Source: Tabrizicola_A aquatica (GTDB lineage: Bacteria; Pseudomonadota; Alphaproteobacteria; Rhodobacterales; Rhodobacteraceae). Taken from it: 64,000 nucleotides of DNA. Position 1 is the stretch's first letter, and every line of letters starts with the position of its first letter. The stretch lies in the NCBI GenBank assembly GCA_965194375.1, contig OZ239428.1; one strand, 5' to 3'. The notes beneath the pieces are model-generated. The model searched no databases and had not been told where the DNA came from. It saw nothing but the letters and a program-made list of their open reading frames with translations. A program made the position numbers and the translations under genes. Positions 18,988-27,470 of the stretch are shown here, piece after piece.

Positions 18988-19842
18988 ATGACCCTCGCCG
19001 ACGATCCCAAGACGCTTGTCTCCACCGCGTGGCTGGCGGCGCATCGCTCTGACCCCGATCTGAGGGTGATCGATGCCAGTTGGTACCTGCCCGACGCAGG
19101 CCGCGATGCGAAGGCCGAGTACAAGGCTGCTCATATTCCCGGCGCGCGGTTCTTCGACATTGACGAAATCACCGATAGCCGATCGAACCTGCCGCATATG
19201 GCCCCCCCGCCCGAGAAATTCGTCAGCCGCATGCGCGCCATGGGCATTGGCGATGGGCATCAGGTGGTGGTTTATGACGGATCTGGGCTGTTTTCGGCGG
19301 CGCGCGTTTGGTGGACCTTCCGGCTGATGGGCAAGACGGATGTGGCCGTTCTGGACGGCGGCTTTCCCAAATGGCAGGCCGAGGGCCGCGAGGTGGAAGA
19401 CATGCCGCCCGTGCTGCGCGACCGCCACATCACCGTCAGCCGCCAGCACGCCTTGGTCAAGGATGTGACGCAAGTGGCCCATGCGGCCAAGCTTGGCGAG
19501 GCTGAGATCATTGATGCCCGCAGCGCCGCGCGCTTCAAGGGCGAGGCGCCGGAGCCCCGGCCCGGCCTGCGGGCCGGTCATATTCCGGGGTCAAAGAATG
19601 TGCCTTATGCCAGCCTCCTGAACCCGGACGGCACGATGAAGCCGGTGGCCGATCTGCGCGCCGTGTTCGAGGCGGCGGGGGTAAACCTGTCAAAGCCCGC
19701 CATCACCTCGTGCGGGTCGGGTGTTACGGCGGCCATCTTGTCTTTGGCGCTGGAGCGGATGGGCCACAAGAACCACGCGCTTTATGACGGCTCATGGGCC
19801 GAATGGGGCATGTACGAAGATCTGGCCGTCGAGAAAGGCTGA
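18988..19842 (+). CDS. sseA: 3-mercaptopyruvate sulfurtransferase
   Basis: 284-residue tandem rhodanese protein that transfers sulfur from 3-mercaptopyruvate to a thiol or cyanide. The inactive N-terminal rhodanese module (about 8-140) shows SWYLPDAGRDA and HIPGARFFDID. The active C-terminal module (about 160-280) shows ARSAARFKGE, RAGHIPGSKNVPY and the catalytic Cys in CGSGVTAA, the loop of mercaptopyruvate rather than thiosulfate sulfurtransferases. The ATG follows acaggagacgccg. An aminotransferase starts three bases after the stop, which makes sense because 3-mercaptopyruvate arises by cysteine transamination. Confidence 0.93.
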   Translation: MTLADDPKTLVSTAWLAAHRSDPDLRVIDASWYLPDAGRDAKAEYKAAHIPGARFFDIDEITDSRSNLPHMAPPPEKFVSRMRAMGIGDGHQVVVYDGSGLFSAARVWWTFRLMGKTDVAVLDGGFPKWQAEGREVEDMPPVLRDRHITVSRQHALVKDVTQVAHAAKLGEAEIIDARSAARFKGEAPEPRPGLRAGHIPGSKNVPYASLLNPDGTMKPVADLRAVFEAAGVNLSKPAITSCGSGVTAAILSLALERMGHKNHALYDGSWAEWGMYEDLAVEKG

Positions 19843-19845
19843 AGA

Positions 19846-21021
19846 ATGCTGGAAACCCTGAACCCGCAGCCGCAAGACAAGATCTTGCAGCTGATCGCGA
19901 TGTATCGTGATGATCCGCGCGCAGACAAAATCGACCTTGGCGTTGGTGTCTACAAGGACGCCACCGGCCTGACGCCGGTGATGCGCGCTGTGAAAGCCGC
20001 CGAGAAAAAGCTGTGGGAGACGGAAACCACCAAGACCTACACCGGTCTGGCCGGCGAGCCCGCGTTCAACGCGGCCATGGTGCAAATGATTCTGGGTGAC
20101 GGTTATGCCGACCGCGCGGCAAGCGTCGCGACGCCCGGCGGCACCGGGGCCATTCGTCAGGCGCTGGAGCTGATCCGCATGTCGGCACCGGGGGCGACGG
20201 TCTGGCTGTCGAACCCCACGTGGCCGAACCATCCGTCGATCATCAAGTATCTGGGCATGCCCATGGCCGAGTATCGCTATTTCGATGCCGCCACGCGGGG
20301 CATCGATTTCGCCGGGCTGATGGAAGATCTGGGCCGGGTGAAGGCGGGCGATGCGGTGCTGCTGCATGGCTGCTGCCACAACCCGACTGGGGCCAATCTG
20401 ACCATGGACCAATGGTCTCAGGTGGTGGCGCTGTTGAAAGCGCGCGGGGCGGTGCCGTTTGTGGATCTGGCCTATCAGGGCTTTGGTGACGGGCTGGAAG
20501 AGGATGCCGCGGCCACGCGTTTGGTGGCGCAGTCGTTCCCCGAGGTGCTGATTGCTGCCTCATGCTCCAAGAACTTCGGCATTTACCGCGAGCGGACGGG
20601 CGTTCTGATCGCCTTGACCAGCCCCGACCGCAAGGCGGTGGTGCAGGGCAATCTCGCGTTTCTGAACCGCCAGAACTACAGCTTTCCGCCCGATCATGGC
20701 GCGCGGCTGGTGACGATGATCCTTGAGGATGACAGCCTGCGCGCCGATTGGAAGGCCGAGCTGGAAGAGGTGCGGCTGAACATGCTGTCCTTGCGGCAGG
20801 CGCTGGCCGATGCGCTGCGCCGGGCGACCAATTCTGATCGCTTTGACTTTGTCGCCACCCATCGCGGGATGTTCAGCCGTCTGGGTCTGACCGAGGCGCA
20901 GGTGAATGTACTGCGCGAGACGCATGGCATTTACATGGTGGGCGACAGCCGCATTAACATTGCCGGTCTGAACACGCGCACGGTGCCGATCCTGGCTGCG
21001 GCGATTGCCAGCGTGATCTAA
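19846..21021 (+). CDS. class I aromatic/aspartate aminotransferase
   Basis: 391-residue fold-type I PLP enzyme of the AspC/TyrB group. The N-terminus (QDKILQLIAMYRDDPRADKI, VGVYKD) is typical of that group. The substrate and cofactor contacts are GGTGAIRQALEL, HGCCHNPTGANL, VDLAYQGFGDGLE, the PLP Lys in SCSKNFGIYRERTG, and the carboxylate-binding Arg near NIAGLN. It transaminates aspartate or aromatic amino acids with 2-oxoglutarate. It is in one operon with sseA (three-base gap) and an EamA exporter (one-base gap), suggesting sulfur amino acid turnover; that is inference. Confidence 0.88.
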   Translation: MLETLNPQPQDKILQLIAMYRDDPRADKIDLGVGVYKDATGLTPVMRAVKAAEKKLWETETTKTYTGLAGEPAFNAAMVQMILGDGYADRAASVATPGGTGAIRQALELIRMSAPGATVWLSNPTWPNHPSIIKYLGMPMAEYRYFDAATRGIDFAGLMEDLGRVKAGDAVLLHGCCHNPTGANLTMDQWSQVVALLKARGAVPFVDLAYQGFGDGLEEDAAATRLVAQSFPEVLIAASCSKNFGIYRERTGVLIALTSPDRKAVVQGNLAFLNRQNYSFPPDHGARLVTMILEDDSLRADWKAELEEVRLNMLSLRQALADALRRATNSDRFDFVATHRGMFSRLGLTEAQVNVLRETHGIYMVGDSRINIAGLNTRTVPILAAAIASVI

Positions 21022-21022
21022 G

Positions 21023-21892
21023 ATGATCGCCGTCGTCCTGTCTTTGGCGGCGGCGATTGCCTTTTCGCTATCCGCCATGCTGATTGCCGGGCTTCAGGGC
21101 CGGGTTGGTCCGTTTCAACTGGGCCGCTGGCAAATGGGGCTGGCCTTTTTGATGACAGCGGCTGCGTCGGTTGTGCTGGGCGGATGGCGCGGGGTGACGG
21201 GCGACCAGTTTTGGCTCTTGGCCGCCTCATCGGCCTCAGGGATCATGCTGGCGTCGACCACCTATTTCGCGGCCATTTATGCCGTCGGGCCGCGCATCAC
21301 GGCGGTGCTGTTTTCACTGGCCGCACCTTTTGGCTTGATCCTTGGCTATTTCTTTTTGGGCGAGGTGGTGAACGGGCTGCAAGGGGCGGGCATTGCGTTG
21401 ATCCTTGGCGGCATCGTGATGGCGGTGATGATCGCCGATCCCGGCGATCGCCCGACGCGGCCCTTATGGCAGGGCGTGGTTTTGGGGGTTATTACCAGCC
21501 TTGGGCAGGCCGGTGGCAGTCTGCTGGCACGGCCCGCAATGGCTGATGGGGTGGAGCCCTTTACCGCCATGGCAATCCGGTCAGGTCTGGGCTTTGGGTT
21601 TTATGTCGCGCTGATGGTGCTGCCCTTTGCCCGCGCAGCGCAGTTGCCCGATCTGAAAGGTATGCGCGCGATTGGGGGGTCGGCCTTCCTCGGCATCTTT
21701 CTGGGGATGAGCCTGATGATGGCGGCCTTGGCGGTGGGCAATGTGGGGATTGTGGCTACGCTGACATCCACCACACCGGTTCTGATCCTGCCGTTGATCT
21801 GGATCGTCACGGGCAAGGCCCCCGCCCTGCCGGGGTGGATCGGGGCCGGGCTCGCGGTGCTGGGGACCGGGCTCATCAGTCTGGGCACATGA
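21023..21892 (+). CDS. EamA/DMT-family membrane transporter
   Basis: 289 residues with about ten predicted membrane segments in two repeated five-helix halves; the halves carry AAPFGLILGYFFLGE and STTPVLILPLIWIVTGKAP at the matching place. DMT exporters move amino acids and other metabolites out of the cell. It directly follows the aminotransferase, one base apart, so an exporter for an amino acid or sulfur compound is plausible but unproven. A bidirectional terminator follows. Confidence 0.82.
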   Translation: MIAVVLSLAAAIAFSLSAMLIAGLQGRVGPFQLGRWQMGLAFLMTAAASVVLGGWRGVTGDQFWLLAASSASGIMLASTTYFAAIYAVGPRITAVLFSLAAPFGLILGYFFLGEVVNGLQGAGIALILGGIVMAVMIADPGDRPTRPLWQGVVLGVITSLGQAGGSLLARPAMADGVEPFTAMAIRSGLGFGFYVALMVLPFARAAQLPDLKGMRAIGGSAFLGIFLGMSLMMAALAVGNVGIVATLTSTTPVLILPLIWIVTGKAPALPGWIGAGLAVLGTGLISLGT

Positions 21893-21918
21893 AAAAGGCC
21901 CGCCGAAGCGGGCCTTTT
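21893..21918. terminator. bidirectional intrinsic terminator
   Basis: Perfect 11-bp stem aaaaggcccgc / gcgggcctttt with a cgaa tetraloop. It has T-runs on both strands and sits between the convergent EamA gene and amtB. Confidence 0.92.
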
Positions 21919-21937
21919 CGATTTCGATCATAGCGTT

Positions 21938-23278
21938 TTAGCCGTGATAGGCCTGCTCGCCATGCGCGGTCAAGTCAAGGCCCTGACGTTCTGTGTCACT
22001 GTCAACCCGCAGGCCGATGGTCATGTCGATAGCCTTGAACAGGACATAGGACACCACACCCGACCAGACGATCGTGATCAGCACGCCTTCGATCTGGATC
22101 CAGAGTTGCGCCATCATGGCATAGTCGTCGCCCTTGACCCCGCCAAAGGCGGCGGCCGAGAACACGCCAGTCAGAACCGCGCCGATGATGCCGCCGACGC
22201 CGTGGATGCCGAAGACATCAAGGCTGTCGTCATACTTCATCTTGTTCTTCACCACCGTGACGAAGAAGTAGCAGCCCGCCGCCGCAATCACGCCCAGCGC
22301 AATCGCGCCCATCGGCCCAACCGTGCCGCAGGCCGGGGTGATGGCCACAAGGCCCGACACCATGCCCGAGGCCGCGCCCAGCATCGAGGCTTTGCCGCGC
22401 TGCAGACCTTCCAGCGCCGACCAAGCCAGCGTGGCGGCTGCGGTAGCGATGAAGGTGTTGATCATGGCCAGCGTCGCGCCGCCGTTCGCTTCAAGGTTCG
22501 AACCGACGTTGAAGCCAAACCAGCCGACCCACAGCATGGATGCCCCGATCATGGTCATCACCATGGAATGCGGCGCCATGTTTTCCTTGCCATAGCCAAT
22601 GCGCTTGCCGATCACGATGCAACCAACCAAGGCCGCGATGCCAGCGTTGATATGCACCACCGTGCCGCCTGCAAAGTCGATGGCGCCCTTGGCGAAGAGG
22701 TAGCCATTGGCATCCCAGACCATGTGGGCAATCGGGAAATACGAGAAGGTTCCCCACAGGACCGAAAACACCAGAACCGCCTTGAACTTCACCCGCTCGG
22801 CAAAGGCGCCGATGATGAGGGCGGGGGTGATGGCGGCAAAGGTCATCTGGAAGGCGATGAACAGGTATTCCGGAATGACGTAACCGGCACTGAAGGTTGC
22901 AGCCATGCTGTCAACCGTCACGCCCGACAGGAACAGTTTGCCCGTGCCGCCCCACCAAGGGCTGGTCGAGCCACCAAACGAGAGGGAATAGCCATAGACC
23001 ACGTAGACGATCATCATCACACAGGCGATGACGGTGGTCTGCATCAGGATCGACAGCATGTTTTTCGACCGCACCAGACCGCCGTAGAACAGCGCAAGGC
23101 CGGGCAGCGTCATGAACAGCACCAGAACGGTCGAGACCATCATCCAGCTGACATCGCCCTTGTCCATCACGGGGGCAGCGGCCTCGGCCACGGTTTCAAC
23201 CGCTTCGGTGGTGGCTTCCTGTGCCAAGGCGGGCAGTGCCGCCAGCAGGGACGCCGTGGAAAGCATCAGTTTTTTCAT
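21938..23278 (-). CDS. amtB: ammonium transporter AmtB
   Basis: 446 residues. A cleavable signal (ending ALPALAQEATTE) precedes eleven predicted membrane helices. Family marks are GLALFYGGLVRSKNMLS, FAAITPALIIGAFAERVKF, DFAGGTVVHINAGIAALVG with the first pore His, WFGFNVGSN, and FGIHGVGGIIGAVLTG with the second pore His. It conducts NH4+/NH3 under nitrogen limitation and is blocked by GlnK, which is encoded just upstream (12-base gap). Confidence 0.96.
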   Translation of the reverse strand: MKKLMLSTASLLAALPALAQEATTEAVETVAEAAAPVMDKGDVSWMMVSTVLVLFMTLPGLALFYGGLVRSKNMLSILMQTTVIACVMMIVYVVYGYSLSFGGSTSPWWGGTGKLFLSGVTVDSMAATFSAGYVIPEYLFIAFQMTFAAITPALIIGAFAERVKFKAVLVFSVLWGTFSYFPIAHMVWDANGYLFAKGAIDFAGGTVVHINAGIAALVGCIVIGKRIGYGKENMAPHSMVMTMIGASMLWVGWFGFNVGSNLEANGGATLAMINTFIATAAATLAWSALEGLQRGKASMLGAASGMVSGLVAITPACGTVGPMGAIALGVIAAAGCYFFVTVVKNKMKYDDSLDVFGIHGVGGIIGAVLTGVFSAAAFGGVKGDDYAMMAQLWIQIEGVLITIVWSGVVSYVLFKAIDMTIGLRVDSDTERQGLDLTAHGEQAYHG

Positions 23279-23290
23279 CTCGGTTCCCCC

Positions 23291-23629
23291 TTAAAGCGCG
23301 TCATCGTCGGCTTCACCCGTGCGCACGCGCAGGGCTTTGGCCACGTCGAGGACGAAGATCTTGCCGTCGCCGATTTTTCCGGTCCGGGCTGTTTTGGTGA
23401 TGGTGTCCACCACGGTTTCGGCCATGCTGTCTGTGACAACGATTTCAAGCCGCATCTTCGGCACGAAATTCACGGCATATTCGGCACCACGGTAAATCTC
23501 GGTGTGGCCAGACTGTGTGCCAAACCCTTTGATTTCGGTCACCATCATGCCCCGAACGCCGATCGCGGTCAGCGCTTCGCGCACCTCGTCGAGCTTGTAA
23601 GGCTTGATGGCGGCAATGATCATCTTCAT
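23291..23629 (-). CDS. glnK: nitrogen regulatory PII protein GlnK
   Basis: 112-residue trimeric PII signal protein. Tyr51 in the T-loop (YRGAEYAVNFVPK) is the uridylylation site, and the C-terminal signature GKIGDGKIFVLDVAKALRVRTGE is complete. It binds ATP/ADP and 2-oxoglutarate and gates AmtB. The ATG at 23629 follows ggaaaggggtgcg. I looked for a sigma-54 -24/-12 pair in the 280 bases upstream and saw none convincing. Confidence 0.96.
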   Translation of the reverse strand: MKMIIAAIKPYKLDEVREALTAIGVRGMMVTEIKGFGTQSGHTEIYRGAEYAVNFVPKMRLEIVVTDSMAETVVDTITKTARTGKIGDGKIFVLDVAKALRVRTGEADDDAL

Positions 23630-23909
23630 GTCGCACCCCTTTCCAAAAAACTTGTTTCCCCAGTCTTCGGCCCTTTGAGAGCAGGCCGCATGGGCTGATG
23701 AGGCGGCCTTCGCAGGTGCAGCACAAGTTTGCGGCGGGCGCGAGCGGATCCGATGTCAGGAATACCGGGTATCTGCTGCATAAATTTGCGCCGTTGCCTC
23801 ATTTTTAGGCGGAACCGATAGGCGAATCATCGCCCACTGCCCTTCGCAAAGCGCGCAGAAGCCGTTATGGTGACAGGTAACAAAACCAAGAATACCGGAA
23901 TGGGCAGGC

Positions 23910-26102
23910 ATGGCGGGAACGGGCAAAGGGCAGCGGCCCTTGGTGGCAGATAGGCGCTATGGCGCGCCCACACCCACGCGTCGCGCACCCAGCACGCCGC
24001 CGCCCAAACCTCCGCGCAAACCGCGCCGCGCCGCTGCACCGCGGCGAAAGGGCGGGTTGATCTCTCGGTTCTTTCGGTTTCTGTGGCAGTTGTTCTTCGG
24101 GATTGTCTGGCGGATCACATTCGTCACCGCACTGATCTTTGCCGGGATCGTCTATTACTTCTATGCCCAGCTTCCCCCTGTCACCGACCTGTTGGATGGC
24201 CGGGCGCGCGGTTCAGTCACGCTGTTGGACCGCAATGACCGGGTGTTTGCATGGCGGGGCGAGACGTTTGGCGGGCAGATCACCTCGGACAATGTCTCGC
24301 CGCATCTGCTCAATGCGGTGGTGGCGACCGAGGATAAGCGGTTTTACCTGCATTTCGGGGTGTCCCCGCGCGGCATTGCCAGCGCGATCCGCATCAACCT
24401 GTCCGAAGGGCGCGGGCCTTTGTCCGGCAACGGCGGGTCGACCATCACCCAGCAGGTGGCCAAGCTTTTGTGCCTTGGCGTGCCCTATGACCAAACGAAA
24501 TGGGCGTCCGAGGCGGAATACGAAGAAGATTGCCGCTCGGGCGGGGTCTACCGCAAGCTGAAGGAACTGCCCTTTGCGGTGGCGATGGAGGCGAAGTACT
24601 CCAAGGCCGATATCCTGACGATCTATTTCAACCGCGCCTATCTGGGTGCGGGCGCGCGGGGCTTTGAGGCGGCCGCGCAGCGCTATTTTGGGATTTCCGC
24701 CAATCAGGTGAACCCAGCACAAGCCGCGATGCTCGCCGGGCTTTTGAAAGCGCCGTCGCGCTTTGCCCCCACCAACAACCTGCAACGCGCGCAGGACCGG
24801 GCCAATCTGATTGTCGGTCTGATGGAGGAGCAGGGCTATCTGACCAAGGCCGAGGCCGATGAGGCACGCGCCAACCCCGCGCAATTGTCTTCGGCGGCGC
24901 AGGCCAAATCAGGCGGATATTTCGCCGATTGGGTGATGGAAACCGCGCCCTCTTTCCTGACCACGGAAACGATGGAAGATGTGGTGATCCGCACCACGCT
25001 GGACACCGAGATGCAAAAGCGCGCCGAGGAAGGTTTGGCGTGGGTTTTTGACAACAAGGTCAAGGAAGGCTCAAAGGCGCAGGCGGCGATTGTCGTGATG
25101 AGCGCCGATGGCGCGGTGCGCGCCATGGTCGGTGGCCGCCAGATTGAGGCGGCGGGCAGTTTCAACCGCGCAACGCAGGCGCTGCGGCAGACCGGATCGT
25201 CGTTCAAGCCCTTTGTCTATGCCGCCGCGATGGATCAGGGATGGAGCCCGATGGATTTCGTCGAGGACACGCCGCTGACGATCAACATTCCCGGCTCTGG
25301 CCCGTGGACGCCCAGAAACTATGATGAGGAATTCAAGGGTCTGGTGACGCTGTCGCAGGCATTGGCGGAAAGCCGCAACATCCCCGCTGTGCGAGTGTCC
25401 GAGGCAGTGGGCCGCGAGAATGTCCGTCAGATCGCCGCCGATTTCGGGATTGAAAGCGATCTGGCCGCCGGTCCGGCGCTGGCGCTTGGGGCCAGTGAAT
25501 CCACCCTGATTGAGATGACGGGGGCCTATGCGGGGATTTTGAACGGCGGTTCGTCCGTGGCGCCCTTTGGCATTCGTATTCTGGAAGTGCCGGGCAATGA
25601 AGAGCTGAACATGTTCACCGAAACCGGGATCGGGGAGCGGGTGATCACCGAGGAAGCGGCGCAGCTTTTGGTCTATATGATGGCGCAGGTCGTCAATGAC
25701 GGCACAGGCGCGCGGGCGCGGCTGGATGGGCGGCCTGCGGCGGGCAAGACAGGCACCACATCGGCGGGGCGCGATGCGTGGTTCGTGGGCTTTACCGCCG
25801 ATTACGTCGCAGGGGTCTGGATGGGCTATGACGACAACACACCCTTGGAAGGGGTGACCGGGGGCGGACTGCCAGCGGAAATCTGGCGCGAGGTGATGAT
25901 GCGCGTGCATGATGGGCTGCCGGTGCAGGAATTGCCGATGATCGTGCCCAGCCCGCGAGCCCGGCCAGACGAAGCGCCGGGATTGGGAGTGTTCCAGAAC
26001 CCCAGTCCGGGTCTTGGTGGCACAGGGCAGACAGGTGGCGTCGGGCAACAGCAAGACCCGGTGCGGTCGTTGCTGCGCGATATCTTGGGCGAGACGCGCT
26101 AA
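23910..26102 (+). CDS. class A penicillin-binding protein (PBP1A family)
   Basis: 730 residues, bifunctional glycosyltransferase/transpeptidase of the periplasm. A long Pro/Arg-rich cytoplasmic tail (1-55) precedes one membrane anchor (about 68-92). The GT51 domain shows ATEDKRFYLHFG near residue 140, GGSTITQQVAKL, and FNRAYLGAGARGFEAAA. The transpeptidase domain shows the active Ser in TGSSFKPFVYAA near 430, SRNIPAVR, and KTGTTSAGRDAWFVGF near 612. It is somewhat shorter than E. coli PBP1A. The C-terminal 60 residues are Gly/Pro/Gln-rich. The stop overlaps that of the convergent EamA gene by four bases. Confidence 0.92.
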   Translation: MAGTGKGQRPLVADRRYGAPTPTRRAPSTPPPKPPRKPRRAAAPRRKGGLISRFFRFLWQLFFGIVWRITFVTALIFAGIVYYFYAQLPPVTDLLDGRARGSVTLLDRNDRVFAWRGETFGGQITSDNVSPHLLNAVVATEDKRFYLHFGVSPRGIASAIRINLSEGRGPLSGNGGSTITQQVAKLLCLGVPYDQTKWASEAEYEEDCRSGGVYRKLKELPFAVAMEAKYSKADILTIYFNRAYLGAGARGFEAAAQRYFGISANQVNPAQAAMLAGLLKAPSRFAPTNNLQRAQDRANLIVGLMEEQGYLTKAEADEARANPAQLSSAAQAKSGGYFADWVMETAPSFLTTETMEDVVIRTTLDTEMQKRAEEGLAWVFDNKVKEGSKAQAAIVVMSADGAVRAMVGGRQIEAAGSFNRATQALRQTGSSFKPFVYAAAMDQGWSPMDFVEDTPLTINIPGSGPWTPRNYDEEFKGLVTLSQALAESRNIPAVRVSEAVGRENVRQIAADFGIESDLAAGPALALGASESTLIEMTGAYAGILNGGSSVAPFGIRILEVPGNEELNMFTETGIGERVITEEAAQLLVYMMAQVVNDGTGARARLDGRPAAGKTGTTSAGRDAWFVGFTADYVAGVWMGYDDNTPLEGVTGGGLPAEIWREVMMRVHDGLPVQELPMIVPSPRARPDEAPGLGVFQNPSPGLGGTGQTGGVGQQQDPVRSLLRDILGETR

Positions 26103-26977
26103 GCGCCTGCCCCGCGAATTCTGGCCAGTTGCACGGCAAGGATCCCGCCAGCAGCAATCGCGACGCCAATCATGTCCAGCCCGGTGATGGTTTCCCCCAG
26201 CAAAAGTGCTGCGATGCCCACGCCGAAAAATGGGTTCAGAAAGTGGAAGGCTGAGGCTTTGACCGCGCCGATGCGGCCGATCAGGTGGAACCAGATCAGT
26301 GTTGCCGCCAAACCGGGCACCATGATCTGATAGGCAAAGGCCAAGGCCAGCCGCAGAGTCGGGGTAAAGGCAAAGGGTTCGGTCAGCAGGGCAACGACGG
26401 CCAGCGCGGCAGACCCCACCAGCATCTGCAAACCCACCACCATGAGAAGATTGCCCCCCGCACTGGCGCCCCGCACCGAAAGCGTGGCCACCGCGAGGGC
26501 GGTTGCGCCAATCACGCACAGGCCCACCGACATCAGATCAGCCCCACCTTGCAATCGGCTGCCCATGATGAGAGCCACACCGGCAAATCCGGCGACCAAG
26601 CCAACAATCCCAAGCGGCGCAACCCGCTCACCCCGGAACCCCCAACCCAGACCGGCGACGATCAGCGGCATGGACGAGGCGATGATCGACGCGAGTGAGG
26701 CTTCGATCTTTTGCATCGCGACGAAGAACAGCCCCAGATACAGCGCGTTCTGGCACAGACCAAAGATCACCACGGCGCGGGTTTGCGCATGGGGCAAGCG
26801 CCAAGATTGGCCAAGGATACGCGCGACCCCCACGGCCAGCCCGCCCGAGATCGCAAAGCGCAGGGCCAGCGACCACAGGGGCGGGGCGTCCATCAGGATG
26901 ATCCGCGCCGAGGCAAAGGCCGAGGACCACATGACCGCAAAGGCCAGACCCAGCGCTATGGCTTTGACGTCCATCAT
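26099..26977 (-). CDS. EamA/DMT-family membrane transporter
   Basis: 292 residues, about ten predicted membrane segments, two EamA halves. Marks are AVMWSSAFASARIILMD, MPLIVAGLGWGFRGERVAP and AFHFLNPFFGVGIAALLLGE. Probable metabolite exporter of unknown substrate. It overlaps the PBP gene tail to tail. The hairpin just upstream at 26988 ends the HU gene's transcript, so this gene needs its own promoter or reads through. Confidence 0.82.
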   Translation of the reverse strand: MMDVKAIALGLAFAVMWSSAFASARIILMDAPPLWSLALRFAISGGLAVGVARILGQSWRLPHAQTRAVVIFGLCQNALYLGLFFVAMQKIEASLASIIASSMPLIVAGLGWGFRGERVAPLGIVGLVAGFAGVALIMGSRLQGGADLMSVGLCVIGATALAVATLSVRGASAGGNLLMVVGLQMLVGSAALAVVALLTEPFAFTPTLRLALAFAYQIMVPGLAATLIWFHLIGRIGAVKASAFHFLNPFFGVGIAALLLGETITGLDMIGVAIAAGGILAVQLARIRGAGA

Positions 26978-26987
26978 CCCTCCAGCG

Positions 26988-27016
26988 AAAAGGGCCGCCC
27001 AGCGGGCGACCCTTTC
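26988..27016 (-). terminator. hairpin terminator of the HU gene
   Basis: On the minus strand the sequence aaagggtcgcc / gggcggccctttt forms a near-perfect stem ending in a short T-run. It lies 27 bases past the HU stop. Confidence 0.75.
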
Positions 27017-27042
27017 CGGTTCAAACGCAGTGCTGATCGAGA

Positions 27043-27330
27043 TCAGGCGTTGACGCTGTCCTTGAGTGCCTTGGCGATCGAGAACTTGACCTGCTTGTCG
27101 GCGGGCTTCTTGACCATCTCGTTGGTGGCGGGGTTGCGAACCATACGCTCGCCACGCTCGCGGCAGACGACTTTGCCAAGGCCCGGCAGGGTCACAGCGC
27201 CACCAGCGGCAACCTCTTTGGAGACAACCTCAGCAATGGCGTCCAGGGCAGCGTTGGCGGTTTTCTTGTCAGAGCCCATGGCTTCGGCAAGTGCCGCGAC
27301 GAGCTGGGTTTTGGTCATCGGTTTGGTCAT
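27043..27330 (-). CDS. hup: HU-family DNA-binding protein
   Basis: 95-residue nucleoid protein. The start at 27330 follows aaggaaaagacag; an in-frame ATG at 27318 would shorten it by four residues. N-terminal dimerisation helices (MTKTQLVAALAEAMGSDKK) lead to the beta-arm core GAVTLPGLGKVVCRERGERMV with the DNA-intercalating region RNPATNEMV. It ends KFSIAKALKDSVN, giving the standard HU length. A C-rich hairpin terminator follows. Confidence 0.93.
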   Translation of the reverse strand: MTKPMTKTQLVAALAEAMGSDKKTANAALDAIAEVVSKEVAAGGAVTLPGLGKVVCRERGERMVRNPATNEMVKKPADKQVKFSIAKALKDSVNA

Positions 27331-27470
27331 CTGTCTTTTCCTTGTTGTTACAGGGCCCGGAGGGCGACGCAAATCCTACCTTACGGCGATGACATGACTT
27401 CCCATGTTTCAAAGCGGAAATGCAAGGTGTTTTTCCTTGTTTTCTGCAGGAAATGCCATCTCAAAGGGCC

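Noticed and set aside
21944..23698. 584-codon plus-strand frame over amtB and glnK
   Set aside because: Antisense shadow; its text is His/Arg/Asp-rich and low-complexity, while both genes on the other strand have full family motifs.
23630..23909. sigma-54 promoter or clear NtrC sites upstream of glnK
   Set aside because: No GG-N10-GC pair in a good -24/-12 context and no paired NtrC site. An ATACCgGGTAT palindrome at 23762-23772 is too short to assign.
25071..26519. 482-codon minus-strand frame across the PBP 3' end and EamA gene
   Set aside because: Overlaps PBP transpeptidase motifs and runs out of frame through the EamA gene.
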